Shown: positions 21,670 through 33,975 of the stretch, piece after piece
How positions within the stretch are numbered: the stretch's first letter is position 1
Layout of the letters: each line of letters opens with the position of its first letter
Assembly: GCA_021234155.1 (NCBI GenBank)
Contig: JAJEKV010000049.1
Span: 2,757,487 to 2,821,486, forward strand
Reading direction: 5' to 3'
DNA: 64,000 nucleotides
From: Isoetes taiwanensis
Lineage: Eukaryota > Streptophyta > Lycopodiopsida > Isoetales > Isoetaceae
Notes under the pieces: model-generated
The model's database searches: none
Seen by the model: only the letters and a program-made list of their open reading frames with translations
Told to the model about the DNA's origin: nothing
Position numbers and translations under genes: made by a program

Positions 21670-24600
21670 GGCTGGATAACTAAGCTGGCTATAGAGAGTC
21701 GGAGCTCGGAAGGTGCGTGCTTCCTGCACTCTGGAGTTGGCTATGGAGAGTAACGACAATTTCTTCCAGTTTTTATCTGCCGTTGAGCTCGCCATCTGTC
21801 TTAGATGCAATAGATAATGGATTTTTCCATATGAACTTAGATAGCCAAGGATATCCATCTTTCTATTCGTTCAGTTTGGAGCAAAAAAAACTGGAACGCA
21901 CGTCGAGAGCCTGAAGATGTACTCGCTAAGAAAGAATAGAGTTATTATACACACGTGACATTCATCCCAAGTTTGGGCATCTACACTTCATGCTATTATG
22001 CCAAAACCCACTAAGGATTGTTTTACGAAAGCACGATAGCTATTCTATAGTGTTCTATCTCTCATACTTAATAGGCAAAGTAGGCAATATGTAGTCACAT
22101 AGAATTTGTGTATAAAGTGGCTTGGATGCAGTCCTTCTATGGAAGCAACTCAAGATGTTATTGCACCAACCAAACAGATGAGCTCTCACTTGCCATTTGT
22201 TAGGTCCCTTTCTTCTTCACAATAATGTGCTTTTGCTACATGTCATGATGAATTATTGGTGAAATTGTGAAATACACATTGACAAACATATTGACCTGCT
22301 GAATACGACACATTGAGACTAAGATAACACGGCAAGGAACCACTATGGCAGAAATTCCTCTAATGAGCAAATGTGTGGACTGTGTGGACTCTCGATGTAC
22401 CCGCATAGACGATCCCATGTTTTGAGCTTTTATGACTTGTCTTTTGTGGATGTTACGGGACAATTCTTTGCAGAAATTGGAATATGAGCTGAAGTTGAAA
22501 TCATGTATTATGATTTTCTTATTAATTACAGGTGTAAAATTTAAGCATTCCAGTGTTGCAGCTCATAAGCATGCTCTACATCAACGGTTATTAATTGGCT
22601 AACTGAAACTATGCATATAGCTACGTTTGCTTCGTAGTTGAACATATGTTTCTCAGATATCATGGCATGGAATTCATTAGTTGATCCATCCATAATCATA
22701 CGGTCATATTTCATGCTAGTTGTGTGGCTTAGTATAGCTTTCAACGTGCATGTTTCCCTTACCATGCAGTTAGACCATGAAATAGAAATCAATGGGTAAC
22801 AATAATTTAGCTACAAACTACCCAAACTACTAACAAATGGAATGTGGAGTATACATTTAGAAAATAAAATCTCAAAGATAAGACTCAAATCTCACTGGCT
22901 GCCATTGGGTGGTGGAAATAGAAAAAGGAGATATAAAAGAAGGGTGCCCATCAGATGGTGGCCTAAGGGTCAGGGTCAGGTCATTGTATATGGATCCACC
23001 CAGGCCTAAACCCAGTGGCTACTGCCTCCAAGACATATATAATTTGTCTTTCTTTGATCCACGCAGAGTAAGTACATAGATGATCTGTGTCTTTGTAGTT
23101 AAAGATGTAAAATAAAATGGTAGAAAAAAGCACGCATACAAAATAGGTGCCATTTTTCATTTCAAGATTATCACTAGGTGCAAAAGTTTTCCTTTTAAAC
23201 TTACTGGATGCTGTCTATCTGTGTCGAGTATCTAATTTCCAAAGGATCATACATTGACCAGAGCAAATAATCGTGTTGGACAATATTGCATGAAGGACCA
23301 TCTCCATGATGCACATCATAAATTTGTTCTTACCATATGGAAAGCTATTGGGTTAATGGGTCATGTTCTATTCATATGCATTTTGGATAACCATTTTGCA
23401 TAGATATATTGTCAACTACAGAGGTTAAAATTCTCCATGCTCAAGCACAGTTCAATTTTTGCATGTCCATGTCCGGAACTTAGATTCTTTTGATTTACTA
23501 CAAACATCTTTCATAGTAAGACGTTATAGTCAGCATCCTTCTATCGTGAGGGCACTAAACACAAGGCAAAAAAATGCAAGTTCAAATGCTGCATGTTCTA
23601 CCACGTATAGACGAGTTCGGGTAGAGAAACTTGCTATTGAAATACTATACTAGGCCAAGAAAGAAGTGATGGCAGCTTCAATCTGGCATTTAAACTATAT
23701 TTTCATGAAAATGTTGAGATTCATGAAGCTGCTCTAGATGCCTGGATCTTACACTTGCTAGATTCAACCACATATGGACCTCTAGGATTAGATTAATTGA
23801 TGTTTTCACATACTAGTGAAGCCTTTGCCATCATTACTCTTGATGGAGTACTATATATATGAGAAGTTGGGCTCTATGCGTCAATGATACTTTTGATCTT
23901 TTTGGAATCTATGTTCCTCTTATAACTCTGGTTTTTACATACTAAACTCTATATTTAGAAAGTGTTTCTATATTAAGGGTTTAATCCTCCTGTTTAGGAG
24001 TGGTAGTAGTTGGCTTCTGCCATTACTCTTCTGCCAGAGAATCTTTTCTCTGAAATTTTGTGTTAGTATGTATTTCTACATGTAATGTAATACAACTGCC
24101 CAACAATATACCAAAATGTACGATTTTTAAACAATAGAGTGCCATTCAACATCTCTAAGTGCATACACTACAAACAACCCATACACATGTCTATGTGAAG
24201 CACACCCCACACACGAGCCAACACCACAATTCACATTACTTCAAGTTGAACTCTCATGCCAAATTAATTGCGGCTTAACTTGTTGGAACCAATAGTCCAT
24301 GAAGAACAATATTGCTTAAATATCGCCTGCGCATGGCAAATAGATAGGAGTTTAGGATATACTCATCATGAATTCAGGAAAGCCCATTTAGTGGGCTTCC
24401 CTATAACATGGAGGACAATTAGGTGCGGTTCTGGGACATGTGTGTCCAACCGATAGCCAAGCGGTGAATTTGAAAAAAAAAAAAAAAAAAAAAAAAAAAT
24501 GAGTATTTTGTTATTGTACTTTCTGGAAATGAATGTATGCTAAAAATCGCCACATGGCGGCATAAGGTTGGACAAGAGGGTAGAACAGCACCTAACTGTT
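21670..24600. other. Intergenic DNA, no recognisable gene
   Basis: The only notable features are a 26-A run at 24473-24498 and AGCCAAGCGG just before it, which could be the A-box-like part of a poly(A)-tailed SINE. Support is too thin to call one. No coding signal was recognised on either strand. Confidence 0.35.
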
Positions 24601-24642
24601 CTTTACGATATGTTGAAAGCATTCTTTGCCAATATAACTAAA

Positions 24643-24810
24643 CTAGTAACGGTGCCCAGCGTTGCTGGGCATAATTTGGGAACTTATAAATGTTGAGAAC
24701 TTGTGCATTTGCGTATGATAACTTCTCAGTCATTGGATCATTTGGGGAAGCTGTAGATTGCAAGTGGCTATGTTTATGAGTTGTTGATGTTGTGTATCTA
24801 ATCTCGTAAA
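24643..24810 (-). mobile_element. Helitron 3' end (minus strand)
   Basis: Read on the minus strand, the sequence ends GCCCAGCAACGCTGGGC (hairpin, 24670-24654), then ACCGTTACTAG, followed by T at 24642. A GC-rich hairpin a few bases before CTAG with T following is the Helitron 3' signature. About 130 bp upstream are strongly similar to the plus-strand end at 46530-46711 (shared CACTTGCAATCTACAG). The 5' TC end and a Rep/helicase gene were not found. Confidence 0.7.
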
Positions 24811-26208
24811 GTCACTTTTCCTTCTATTGTGTTCTATTCTTTCTACTTGTATATGAATATGGATGTCTTCTGGCTACAAACGTCTATTCCATTTTTGTTG
24901 CTTGTGTATGAATGTGCACAACACCCATGTAAGCCTTTGAACACATTGCATTTATTGCACGTATTGCATTATTTAGTGTGACCTTGTTCATGTGGTTGTT
25001 ACTTAATGTTCTGTCTTTTTATCCACGTCACACGTAGTTACATCTTTTACTATCGTTGTAGTTGTTAAAAAAGATATGGCAATACAATTATTTAAGTATA
25101 AAGTTAAAGTTGTAGTTGGAAAAGGATATGGCTTGTAGTTGTAGTTGTTGGAAATGGACATGGCAACACACTTATTAAAATATAAAGTTGTAGCTGTTGG
25201 AAAAGGATATGGCAATACAGTTATATAAGCATAAAGGAACAAACAGCACAGAATTTACTGAATATGATATCCTTCCTCAAAATGGGTACAAATTAAACAA
25301 AATCCGGCTCATTCCAATAATCTATGGGAGCTTTTGTCTCCAAATATCACCAAAACATAGCTGGCTTGAGTTTTTAAAAAATGTTACCCTGTAGTGTAGG
25401 GCACATGTCACTGTAACCTGCTATAGGACTGGGGAGAATATGCAGATCGTTGTTTGCCACGCTCATAGTTCTTGTAACTCCTGTTGGTTTGGATTATTCC
25501 CCTTCCATGCAAAGAGATCTTTGAACTAATTTTTGGACATATTGGGAGGAAGTTCTAAGCATTCTACAAATTTACATCACCATAGATAACAGTAGCAGTT
25601 ATGCCACGGCACACTGCATCATATAATTCTATATGATGCTAGGATGCTTGACCAGTTGTTGATAGAGATGTTGAAGCTGAGAGTAGGGCTTCCCGCCCAA
25701 CACATTATATACATGGCAAACGCATACTGCCCTGTATTCTGCAATATAAACTGTATTCTGCAACTGTGAATATGACTACAATCAAGATGAAATTGAATAA
25801 AGTGCCTTTTCAATCTCAATTAAATCAAAGCATGGAGAGCAAGCAACAAACATATCTATGAAGAAATAAATCGAGAAACTCAGGCCTTGACAGCTGGTCT
25901 CGAAATCATTGCGGCATTCCAAATGCTTAGACTGGTGCTCGCACCTTGGATCGGATTTGTGGCGAGCACATTAGATACTATAGAAGGGGTCTGTTGGTGT
26001 TGCCAAATGACAAATTTCCTCTGTTTGGTCTCCTCTAGCCACCCTCTCCACCAGGCTAAGAGCAATTATTGTCATTCCCTTCAAGGACTCTACACGCTAG
26101 GCAGGACTTGTAGGAGATGGGAGTGTCTGGATGACAACCATGGATTAGTTTCAAGAAAATATTTAGATTAAGATTTAAACTTAACTGGCAAAACACATTA
26201 GTTCTTAC

Positions 26209-26316
26209 CTCTCCCTCTTCACAATCCGCAATCAATGTCTTGAGTTCCACATCAACCTGATCAGAAGTTTCAAGGCCCAACGAAAAATGATTTATGAGAA
26301 CTTCCAAGCAATTGAG
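26209..26316 (-). CDS. Candidate exon of the membrane-anchored protein gene
   Basis: After acceptor ATATGTGCAG and before donor GAG|GTAAGAAC, 36 codons in phase 0 read 'LNCLEVLINHFSLGLETSDQ' and 'VDVELKTLIADCEEGE'. It lies downstream of the first exon at 26793-26936 on the same strand. Another possible small exon ends at a GGAAAG|GTAAATG donor near 26490 ('KIYNSISAGK'). The family is not recognised. The phase and splice signals make a real gene plausible. Confidence 0.4.
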
Positions 26317-26792
26317 CTGCACATATACTGCAACTATTTATATTTAAACACATTGCCATGCCATAGATAATTGTTTGCATCACATAACTCCTCTTTATCA
26401 ATCTTTCCCCATTCTATTTCCACAACAATCTGTAACTATAGAGGTGAGCCCAACTTTGTTAAATTAATCTTTTTACAGGTAGAACATTTACCTTTCCAGC
26501 AGAAATACTGTTATAGATCTTCATGATCTTCATGAGCTTCGCTCATCTTCAAGAGGAGGAGCCTCATCAGCATAGTGCCTATTGCAGCCAGGCACCACTC
26601 CGCAGCAGAATGCAGTGCATCAACTTACACAAAACAGAAAAAGAAAGAAGGGCGTGTACCTGTGATATGGAAGCATCCAAGCTTATATGGAATGAGAAGG
26701 GGCATTTTGCCCAGATCTTCAAATCTTCCCATGGTTCTGTGCTGTCAAGCAAGACAGAGACTGGGTTTTAAATCGCTCAGCCAGAGTTTTAC

Positions 26793-26936
26793 CTTGTCCC
26801 ATATCTGGGCCTGCAGTTCATGCCTAAACTCGAAATCAACTCTGCTATGGAACAGGGCCGAAGAAATAAAACCTACGCCATAGCAAAAAAAACAAACGCC
26901 GAACAGGATTGAACTCAAACGCCGGCCTTTGAGCAT
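26793..26936 (-). CDS. First exon of an unknown signal-anchored protein
   Basis: ATG at 26936 opens 48 codons ending at a GACAAG|GTAAAAC donor: 'MLKGRRLSSILFGVCFFCYG', 'VGFISSALFHSRVDFEF', 'RHELQAQIWDK'. A short basic N-terminus followed by one hydrophobic span (residues 9-28) suggests a type II signal anchor (Golgi/ER) or a signal peptide. It is arranged divergently to the NHX exons at 28.9 kb, with the AATAAATGC minisatellite between. No family is recognised, and downstream exons are only partly visible. Confidence 0.45.
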
Positions 26937-27534
26937 GCAAACAAAACCTATAAGAAGAAACGGTGATTCTGGAAGGAATGGAAAAGGAAAATGAGATGTT
27001 TTCGAAAAGTGTTAGGAAAATAGGGTTAGGGTTTGGTTGACGACATACTTACCCAATAACATCTTATATTATTATTACAAGAAATTTATCGTGGCGGCCA
27101 AGGCCGCCGCGAACATTTCTCTTTTTCAAAACGGTGCAGTTGGACCCCAGTTAACGTCCAACATTCTCTTCTGCAATGGCCAAGTGATTCTGGATTGATG
27201 TGAAGGAACTTCGTAAGATCTTACATTCTAACTCTAATTTAGAAATTACAAAATGAGATTGCATGCAATTAGTGAAGCAGAAGAGAAGCGCTCACAATAG
27301 CTCTTCAAGTGCTCTCAATGCGTCGAGACAATAAGAAGGCCTTCTATTTATAAGATGGAGTTTTGTTGGATGATCGACACACATGACTAATCTAGGGCTA
27401 TATTTATGCCAAGTGTGCCTATATCCTTAACTTCGCGTGTAATCATTAATATCATTCGATATATATTTCATATCCATAATTATCCTAAAATGGATATCAT
27501 TAAGATTCTATATATATTGGGATTGATATCTTTA

Positions 27535-28335
27535 ACAAATTTGCCAATGGCGTAATAAATGCAAAGTGCACACATGTCGTGCTTTGATAATTCCTTAATA
27601 AATGCAAAGCGTAGCGCAATAAATGCAAAGTGCACACACATCGTGCTTTGATAACTTCATAATAAATGCAAAGCGTATTAATGGCTTAATAAATGCAAAG
27701 CGTATTAATGGCGCAATAAATGCAAAAGGGTATTAATAAATGCAATAAATGCAAAAGTGCACACATGTCGTGCTTTGATAACTTCGCAATAAATGCAAAG
27801 CGTATTAATGGCGCAATAAATGCAAAGCGTATTAATGGCCGCAATAAATGCAAAAGGTAATAATGGCTACAATAAATGCAAAGTGCACACATGTCGTGCT
27901 TTGATAATTCATAATAAATTCAAAGCGTATTAATGGCCAAAAAAATGCAAAAGTGTATTAATGGCCGCAATAAATGCAAAGTGCACAAATCGCCATAAAT
28001 GCGATGAATGCAACGTGTCATCCTATGGTAATGCTCATATCTTCCTCCGCCATAAATGCTCATAAATGCCTCAAATCACGAAATTAATGCCCTTAATAAA
28101 TGCTTTATAATCAATGAATGCACACAATATTCGATGTTATTAATGGCTGCAATAAATGCTTTACAATCAATGAATGCACACTGTACACGTGTCATGTAAT
28201 CACGTCAACATCACGAAATATTCGAGTTTACCGCAATAAATGCTTTATATAATCAATGAATGCAAAAATGAATGCAAAGAAGGTTATTAAGTGGCCGCAA
28301 TAAATGCTGCAATAAATGCTTTATAAGTAATAAAT
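27535..28335. repeat. AATAAATGC minisatellite, ~0.8 kb
   Basis: Imperfect tandem units are built on (G)CAATAAATGCAAAG with alternating tails CGTATTAATGG and GTGCACACATGTCGTGC; unit lengths range from about 20 to 60 bp. The higher-order unit with GTGCACACATGTCGTGCTTTGATAA recurs near 27567, 27630, 27758 and 27883. Units decay towards the right, where ATCAATGAATGCACAC variants appear. No coding role is seen. It lies about 600 bp upstream of the NHX start and could affect its expression. Confidence 0.85.
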
Positions 28336-28910
28336 GCACACAAGTACACGTGCCATGTTTTAAGAATTTTGAAGGAACAAAATGAAGGAGAACAGAAATT
28401 GGACACTCAATTACATAGGAAGGATAATTATAATGTTTTAATGCAAGTAATGGACCACGCCCTAATTTGGACGATTTGGATTCATTCTATCACGTGGCAT
28501 CATCCTAACCTTTCCTTGCAACTTACCTCTCTGTAGGGTTTCTTCTTCAATCGCGACAGTCTGATAATCCAAACCTCGGTCAGTTCGTTACGGCACGAGC
28601 TGCTAGACGGAGCCTGATATCGCGGCAGTCTGACGAATCCAAACCTTTAGGGTTTCTTTAGCTTCCATTTGTGTTACAGCTTTGGGCTTCCTTCAGCTCA
28701 TTCTTGATATTTATAGCTTTATTTTGGTTGCTGCGATCAAGGAATGAATGCATGTTCATATTCCTTGATGAGTCAGATGTGGCATATGTTTCGTCTAAAA
28801 CATATTGGGGAGGTAATGAGGTTCTTAAGGTCATTTTCCGGTGAAAAAGTCATCTATATTGCGATCCGGATATAAAATTTCTTTTGGTTTTGCTTTCGAA
28901 GTTCACAATT

Positions 28911-29284
28911 ATGGCAGCAAATGCAACTTATACTGGGCCATTGCATGCGCTCTTGATAAAGGCAGGCCTAGCATCACCAGAGAACCATTCCACAGTAGTA
29001 GCAATTAGTTTATTTGTTACCCTTATATGTGCATGTATTGTTATTGGCCATCTCCTGGAGGAGAGTAAGTGGATGAATGAATCTATTACTGCTCTTATTC
29101 TGGTACATCTATTCGCTCATTTAAGATCTGAGTGTTATTTATTTATTTGGATATGATTCTAAATTTGTCTCATTTTGCAGGGTTGTTTTACTGGCTTCAT
29201 TGTTCTTATAACAAGTGGAGGAACAAATTCTCATATATTGCAATTTGATGAGCAGCTATTCTTTATTTATTTATTACCACCTGG
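28911..29284 (+). CDS. NHX-type vacuolar Na+,K+/H+ exchanger, first two exons (partial)
   Basis: Exon 1 (28911-29102, 64 codons, phase 0) reads 'MAANATYTGPLHALLIKAGL', 'HSTVVAISLFVTLICACIVI' and 'GHLLEESKWMNESITALIL'. Exon 2 (29181-29284) reads 'GCFTGFIVLITSGGTNSHIL' and 'QFDEQLFFIYLLPPG'. These match the N-terminus of plant class-I NHX antiporters, which exchange Na+ or K+ for H+ at the tonoplast. The first membrane helix is present with 'CACIVIGHLLEE', then 'WMNESITAL', then the amiloride-binding 'LFFIYLLPP'. Donors GTACAT and GTAAGA and acceptor TTTTGCAG are good. The expected continuation ('IIFNAGFQVKKK') was not found up to the next unrelated locus, so the gene is truncated or has a long, TE-filled intron. 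Codon 35 of exon 2 (PPG instead of PPI) marks the breakpoint. Confidence 0.85.
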
Positions 29285-29299
29285 GTAAGAATGTCTTTA

Positions 29300-32200
29300 T
29301 GCTTATAAAAGTCAATATCAAGATTAAAACTCATGCTTTTACATACACAATCTGACCCTAGATGCTGCCTCGAAGCATAAATCAACTTATTCTACCTAAA
29401 ACCCCAAAGGATGAATAATTGCAGAAATCTTAACTTCTGGACCACCATGTGAAGCTCTGAAATAGACATCTCCTGTTTAGAATTGTTCCCTTTGTTTTGC
29501 GGGCAATCCTCCTCTCTGGCTGAGGATCCGGTGCCTATACCATGGCCACTGCACCATGCCATAATTGGCTGTTAGTTGCTTTGCCTATACTGATTTTGGC
29601 ATATTTGATGTCTTTTCGCAGTTCGTGCATTAGTTTATCAAAACTGCATTATCTTTTTGCATTTTGTACTGTGTTTGTTTCTTGCGTTTTCTTACATGTC
29701 TTTTATTGCTCGACACTGACGCAAATGATGGTATTTCAAGTCCAAGATTTGTGAACAAAGTTCTTGGTTCAATTACCTTAGAGCAACATAATTGGAGCTT
29801 GCAAAATCAATGCTGTATGTGCAGGGTAAGAGCACTTTCATTTACTATTCTGTGAAGTCTCATGATAGTTTGATGTTGCCATGTGCCTTTATATTTTTCA
29901 AGTTTTGAATCTGGTAATTTGTTGTAGGGAAGGGAGAAAAATAGAGGGATGTAACTAACTGTATGATGACCAATATTGCCATATTGCTCTTTCAGAAAAA
30001 GAAATGGCAGCCAAGTTGCAGTTGACCAATACATAAATATTCATTCCGAGGCTGAAGAATAGCAGTCTATTTATTAATCCTACTACATCATAGCACAAAA
30101 AAGGTATTTGTTAGTCTATATAGTTCAAGATCCTGAGAAAACTACTATAGTCAAAAGCTTTTAAAACAGAGATTCCTTTATGTTTGAACATCTTGGAAAA
30201 GTATTCATGTTTTCTGAAATGAGTTTTGTCGTCTAGATTTTTGTCAGCCACCTTTTGTTATCTGCATGCTTCATTTTCAAGATCATCTGGCGGTTAGTAT
30301 TGATGATTTCAAGCTCATATAAGATGACATGATTTGTTTATTTTTGTGGGAATCCACATAAATGATGGCATTGTTTGTAGGTTGAATGGGTTGACTATAT
30401 GAAATGGCCCACAAATCTCCATGTGCTTTGCTGTTCTAGAATTTTTAGACATTATCTTCTGGACATTCCATATTAAGAATGCCAAAGGCACATAAATGTC
30501 TTACACTTTATTGCATATTTTATACCACTATAAAGTCTCTTTTTTATTTCAATAGTATATAATCAAAGAAATAATTATTCAAGGCATTGGCAGCATGTAG
30601 CCACTCTATTTAGACTGGAGATGCTTGGACACCCCACTTGAAATACATATGCTTGGAAGAGATGGATCTTATTTTAAGGTGGGACTTGATGAAATGGACA
30701 ACTTTTTCTAAAGCACATAAAGTCGGATCATCTATCTCGCAACAAAGTAAGAGAATTATATTTCGAAGTGCAAGATAATCTCTAGAGAACTTATCGTTAT
30801 TCATTCATCTTTGAACTTACATAACACCCTAGCAGTTTGAAGCTACCAATTCGTTGCAGTGTGACATCTTTAATGCACGTTTCTAAATGCCCACCATGTA
30901 GCATTTTAGCATCTTAATGCACGTTCTTTAATGCCTGCCATGTTCCACCATAGCATCTTTAATGCATGCTCATTAATGTACACCTCATTTTCCACAGAGA
31001 CAAAGTATAAAATATATCATTGTCGCCTTTCAAGCATTGATTGACTGTAATCATACCCAGGAAAACTTAAGTCTTTTTTTGCAACTAAGAATGAGTGTCA
31101 GATCTCTGTCATAACTAAATAAACAATAAATGTAAAGTCTTAAGAGGAATGCAAAGAATTCATTATGGCTCACAGTGGAGCTTTAGGGATTGATCTTTGA
31201 AGCTATGGGTTGTATGCTATGCTTTCATTGTTGTCCTTTGCACATGGAATGCTCAAACAATTCAAATTCTGCCACATGGCAAAATTTTTTGCATTTTCAC
31301 TTAATTAATGGTGTCACGTGGGGCAATTGGGCAAAGGGTGGCCGTCTATCTTCCACACCAAATGGTGTGAAGGATGCCATGTGAAAGAGATATAAGATGC
31401 GTTTTGCGCCTTGAAACAGAGTTATAAGATATCCTTTGAAACAAAGTGCTCTTTAAAACGTGGTGTTGTGTTGCATTTTTGCTTATGTAAAAGCACATAA
31501 ATTGCCCACCGAAGGTGGGCAATTTTCTAGTTATAATATAGGATTGTCCGCAAACCTTATGGTCCTTTTCTAGCATTGTATTCTATAACTATATCAACGG
31601 TCAAGTGGGGGCCCAACAAATAGTGAATTTGACGGCTAATGTCCAAAGTATATGCCTATATTATCAAATGCCATAGCACGTTGAATGGCGTATTGATTTA
31701 AGGTTTTATAATTTTGAGTTGCCTAGGCTATTACATGGAATGTGTTGGCTTCTAGTGAGATAGAGCATTGCATTTTAAATGCACAACTTCAAAATCATTC
31801 ACAAGGGCACACCAAATTGCATCCAATATGGCCATCGTTATCGGGAAATGTGAGTGTAGAAGTGATGTGGTCTCCAAAGTACTCAACCCAAATAAAAAGC
31901 ATTTTAATCTGGAGGCTTAAAGACTTGGTGCAATCATATTCTAAACTTCAGAATGGTCCCATATTTATAAGTACATTTATGTAGTCCATATTAGAACTTA
32001 AACAATACGTAACTGGGTTAAGGAGCAGTCAATCAGCATGGAACGAGTTAAGATAATGACATAGCACAACTGGGTTAAGGAGCAGTCAATCAGCATGGAA
32101 CGAGTTAAGATAATGACATAGCACGGACACCCTAAAGCTTTCCAGTCCAAAAACACTAAACATGGCCTCCATCTTGCATCCATGGCAAGACCACTAAAGA

Positions 32201-32590
32201 TGGGCATTTTGCTAGTCACAACATAAAACATTGTTACAACCCCTGGAATGACGAAAAGTCCATGAGCAAAGCCAGAATTGGTACGAGATCTTTAAACTCA
32301 AGTGAAATCAAGAAGACAAAGGGAAAATCAACGAGACACTAAGATGGAGGACTTCAATTCATAATGCAAGGACTTGATAACAATTAGCAATTCTAGGATC
32401 GATCCTTATAAAGGAAATAAGACTGAAATAAAGACTGGATTTCTCCTTGGATCATGGCATTGAGCTGGTGGTCGATGGAAGTCTGCGATTTTGTTGTATG
32501 CCCTTGAATTGCTCATAAGACGACGTTGCCATATGTTAGCCAATGTTCTTATTTCTCAACAGATCTTACCACTCAGTTAAGAATAGAATC
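29300..32590. other. Non-coding DNA after the NHX fragment
   Basis: No further NHX exons were recognised. It contains TAATGCACGTT/TAATGCCTGCCATG units at 30870-30985 that resemble the AATAAATGC minisatellite. It also contains a 57-bp exact tandem duplication at 32011-32124 (AACTGGGTTAAGGAGCAGTC...). Confidence 0.5.
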
Positions 32591-33527
32591 TTCTAGTCAC
32601 TTCCTAGTGACCATTGAATTGTAAGGATGAAGGGATTTGCTATGACTATCTCTATAAACTTGAGCAGGATCTGGGGCACGGACGTAGGTATGATAAGTAA
32701 TACAGGCAGTGATGAGCAGAGCAAAAAGACAAGCTAAAATATAGCAGCCCCAGATGAGGGGACTGAAGTAAGTAGAACTCCCTTCAACAAAGGTGAGGAA
32801 GAGCAACTTGGAGCCATATGTATTAACCGTCTCGGAGGTGGCCGATATGGCCCATGTATGGAAAGGCAAACGCTTATCATATTGGGTACGCATGGCAGTA
32901 ATAATTGGGCCATAAACAACGCACCTTATGCCCACGTTGAGGAAGCACAAGCACACACAGCCCAAAGTGGTTTTAGTGCTTGAATTCGAACTTTGGTTTT
33001 CTTCATCACATTTGCTGAAACATTTGAACCATTTGCTATCTCACCTCGGGTTAACGGCCCTATCAAAGAAACAAGCCCAATGAATGTGGCCATGGATAAA
33101 GCTGCAGCGTCAAGTCTGCTACCATAGGGCCCCTTTTTGACGTTGAATTGCGTCACATGGCCCGACAGAAAGCTGTCTGCAGTGTCTTTCAGCATTGCCC
33201 CTAGCAGATCTGCTGAAAAGTAAGTTGGGTCGCACCTTGTAGATGTAGAAGTCTCAGCGTTTGCATCTGAACAGCTTAAGGGCTCAGCTGCTTCTTGGAT
33301 ATTTTTTATTTTCATGTAGCAGAACTCTCCTGTTGGTTGCCCTTCTTTAAATTCGTCCAACAATTTGCCATCGCTGACTTCCCATGTACTGGTCACAGTT
33401 ATGTAGTGAGAAGCTTTAAACACGTAATATTTCCCAACCCCGCAGGTGGTGCTGCCCGGATTCGTCGTAAGCTTCTCATACATTGCATCAATAGTGGCGC
33501 GGTAGGAGCACTCCTTAAAATTTGTAT

Positions 33528-33634
33528 GGGTTCACGGTATTTGGGATGCCATTCGCATAATACCGGTGGGGTCCGGCTGGCGTTAGCGGGGAGGGAATCC
33601 GTCCGGTACATGCAAAATCAAATGCCGTGAACCC
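33528..33634. mobile_element. Small inverted-repeat element (MITE-like, 107 bp)
   Basis: GGGTTCACGGTATTT at 33528 and AAATGCCGTGAACCC ending at 33634 are inverted repeats with one mismatch around a GC-rich interior (GGTGGGGTCCGGCTGG). It lies at the edge of the second coding block of the membrane-protein pseudogene. No clean target-site duplication was identified. Confidence 0.5.
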
Positions 33635-33779
33635 ACAATATGGTATTTGGGGAGCGATTTTTTCTCTCCCTCTTTGCTCCGGCAGCGATCGCGTCAAGCA
33701 AGATCATGCAGCAACTAGATTTTTGAGGTCCAGCAGGATGTCGCCACTGAAGCTGTGAAGCTTTGGTAAAGCTCAGATC

Positions 33780-33975
33780 TACTAGCTATGGCCGCCTGTA
33801 GCTCTGGTAAAGCTCATGTCTAGAAGCTATGGCGTCTGAAGCTCGGTTTAGAAGCTCAGGTCTAGAAGCTATGGCGTCTGAAGCTATGGCATCTGAAGCT
33901 CAGGTTTAGAAGCTCAGGTTTAGAAGCTATGGCGTCTGAAGCTCAGGTCTAGAAGCTATGGCGTCTGAAGCTCAG
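33780..33975. repeat. Tandem repeat of GAAGCTATGGCGTCTGAAGC units
   Basis: Short units combining AAGCTATGGCGTCTG, AAGCTCAGGTCTAG and AAGCTCAGGTTTAG are repeated about six times with variable order, producing 28-55 bp higher-order steps. It lies between two coding blocks of the pseudogene, where an intron would be expected. Confidence 0.85.

Noticed and set aside
27060-27110. CACTA-like end ACAAGAAATTTATCGTGGCGG
   Set aside because: There is no matching second end or 3-bp duplication nearby.
32926-33700. Minus-strand frame 33697-33515 as an exon of the membrane protein
   Set aside because: It mostly translates the 107-bp inverted-repeat element; only the last residues join the real block.
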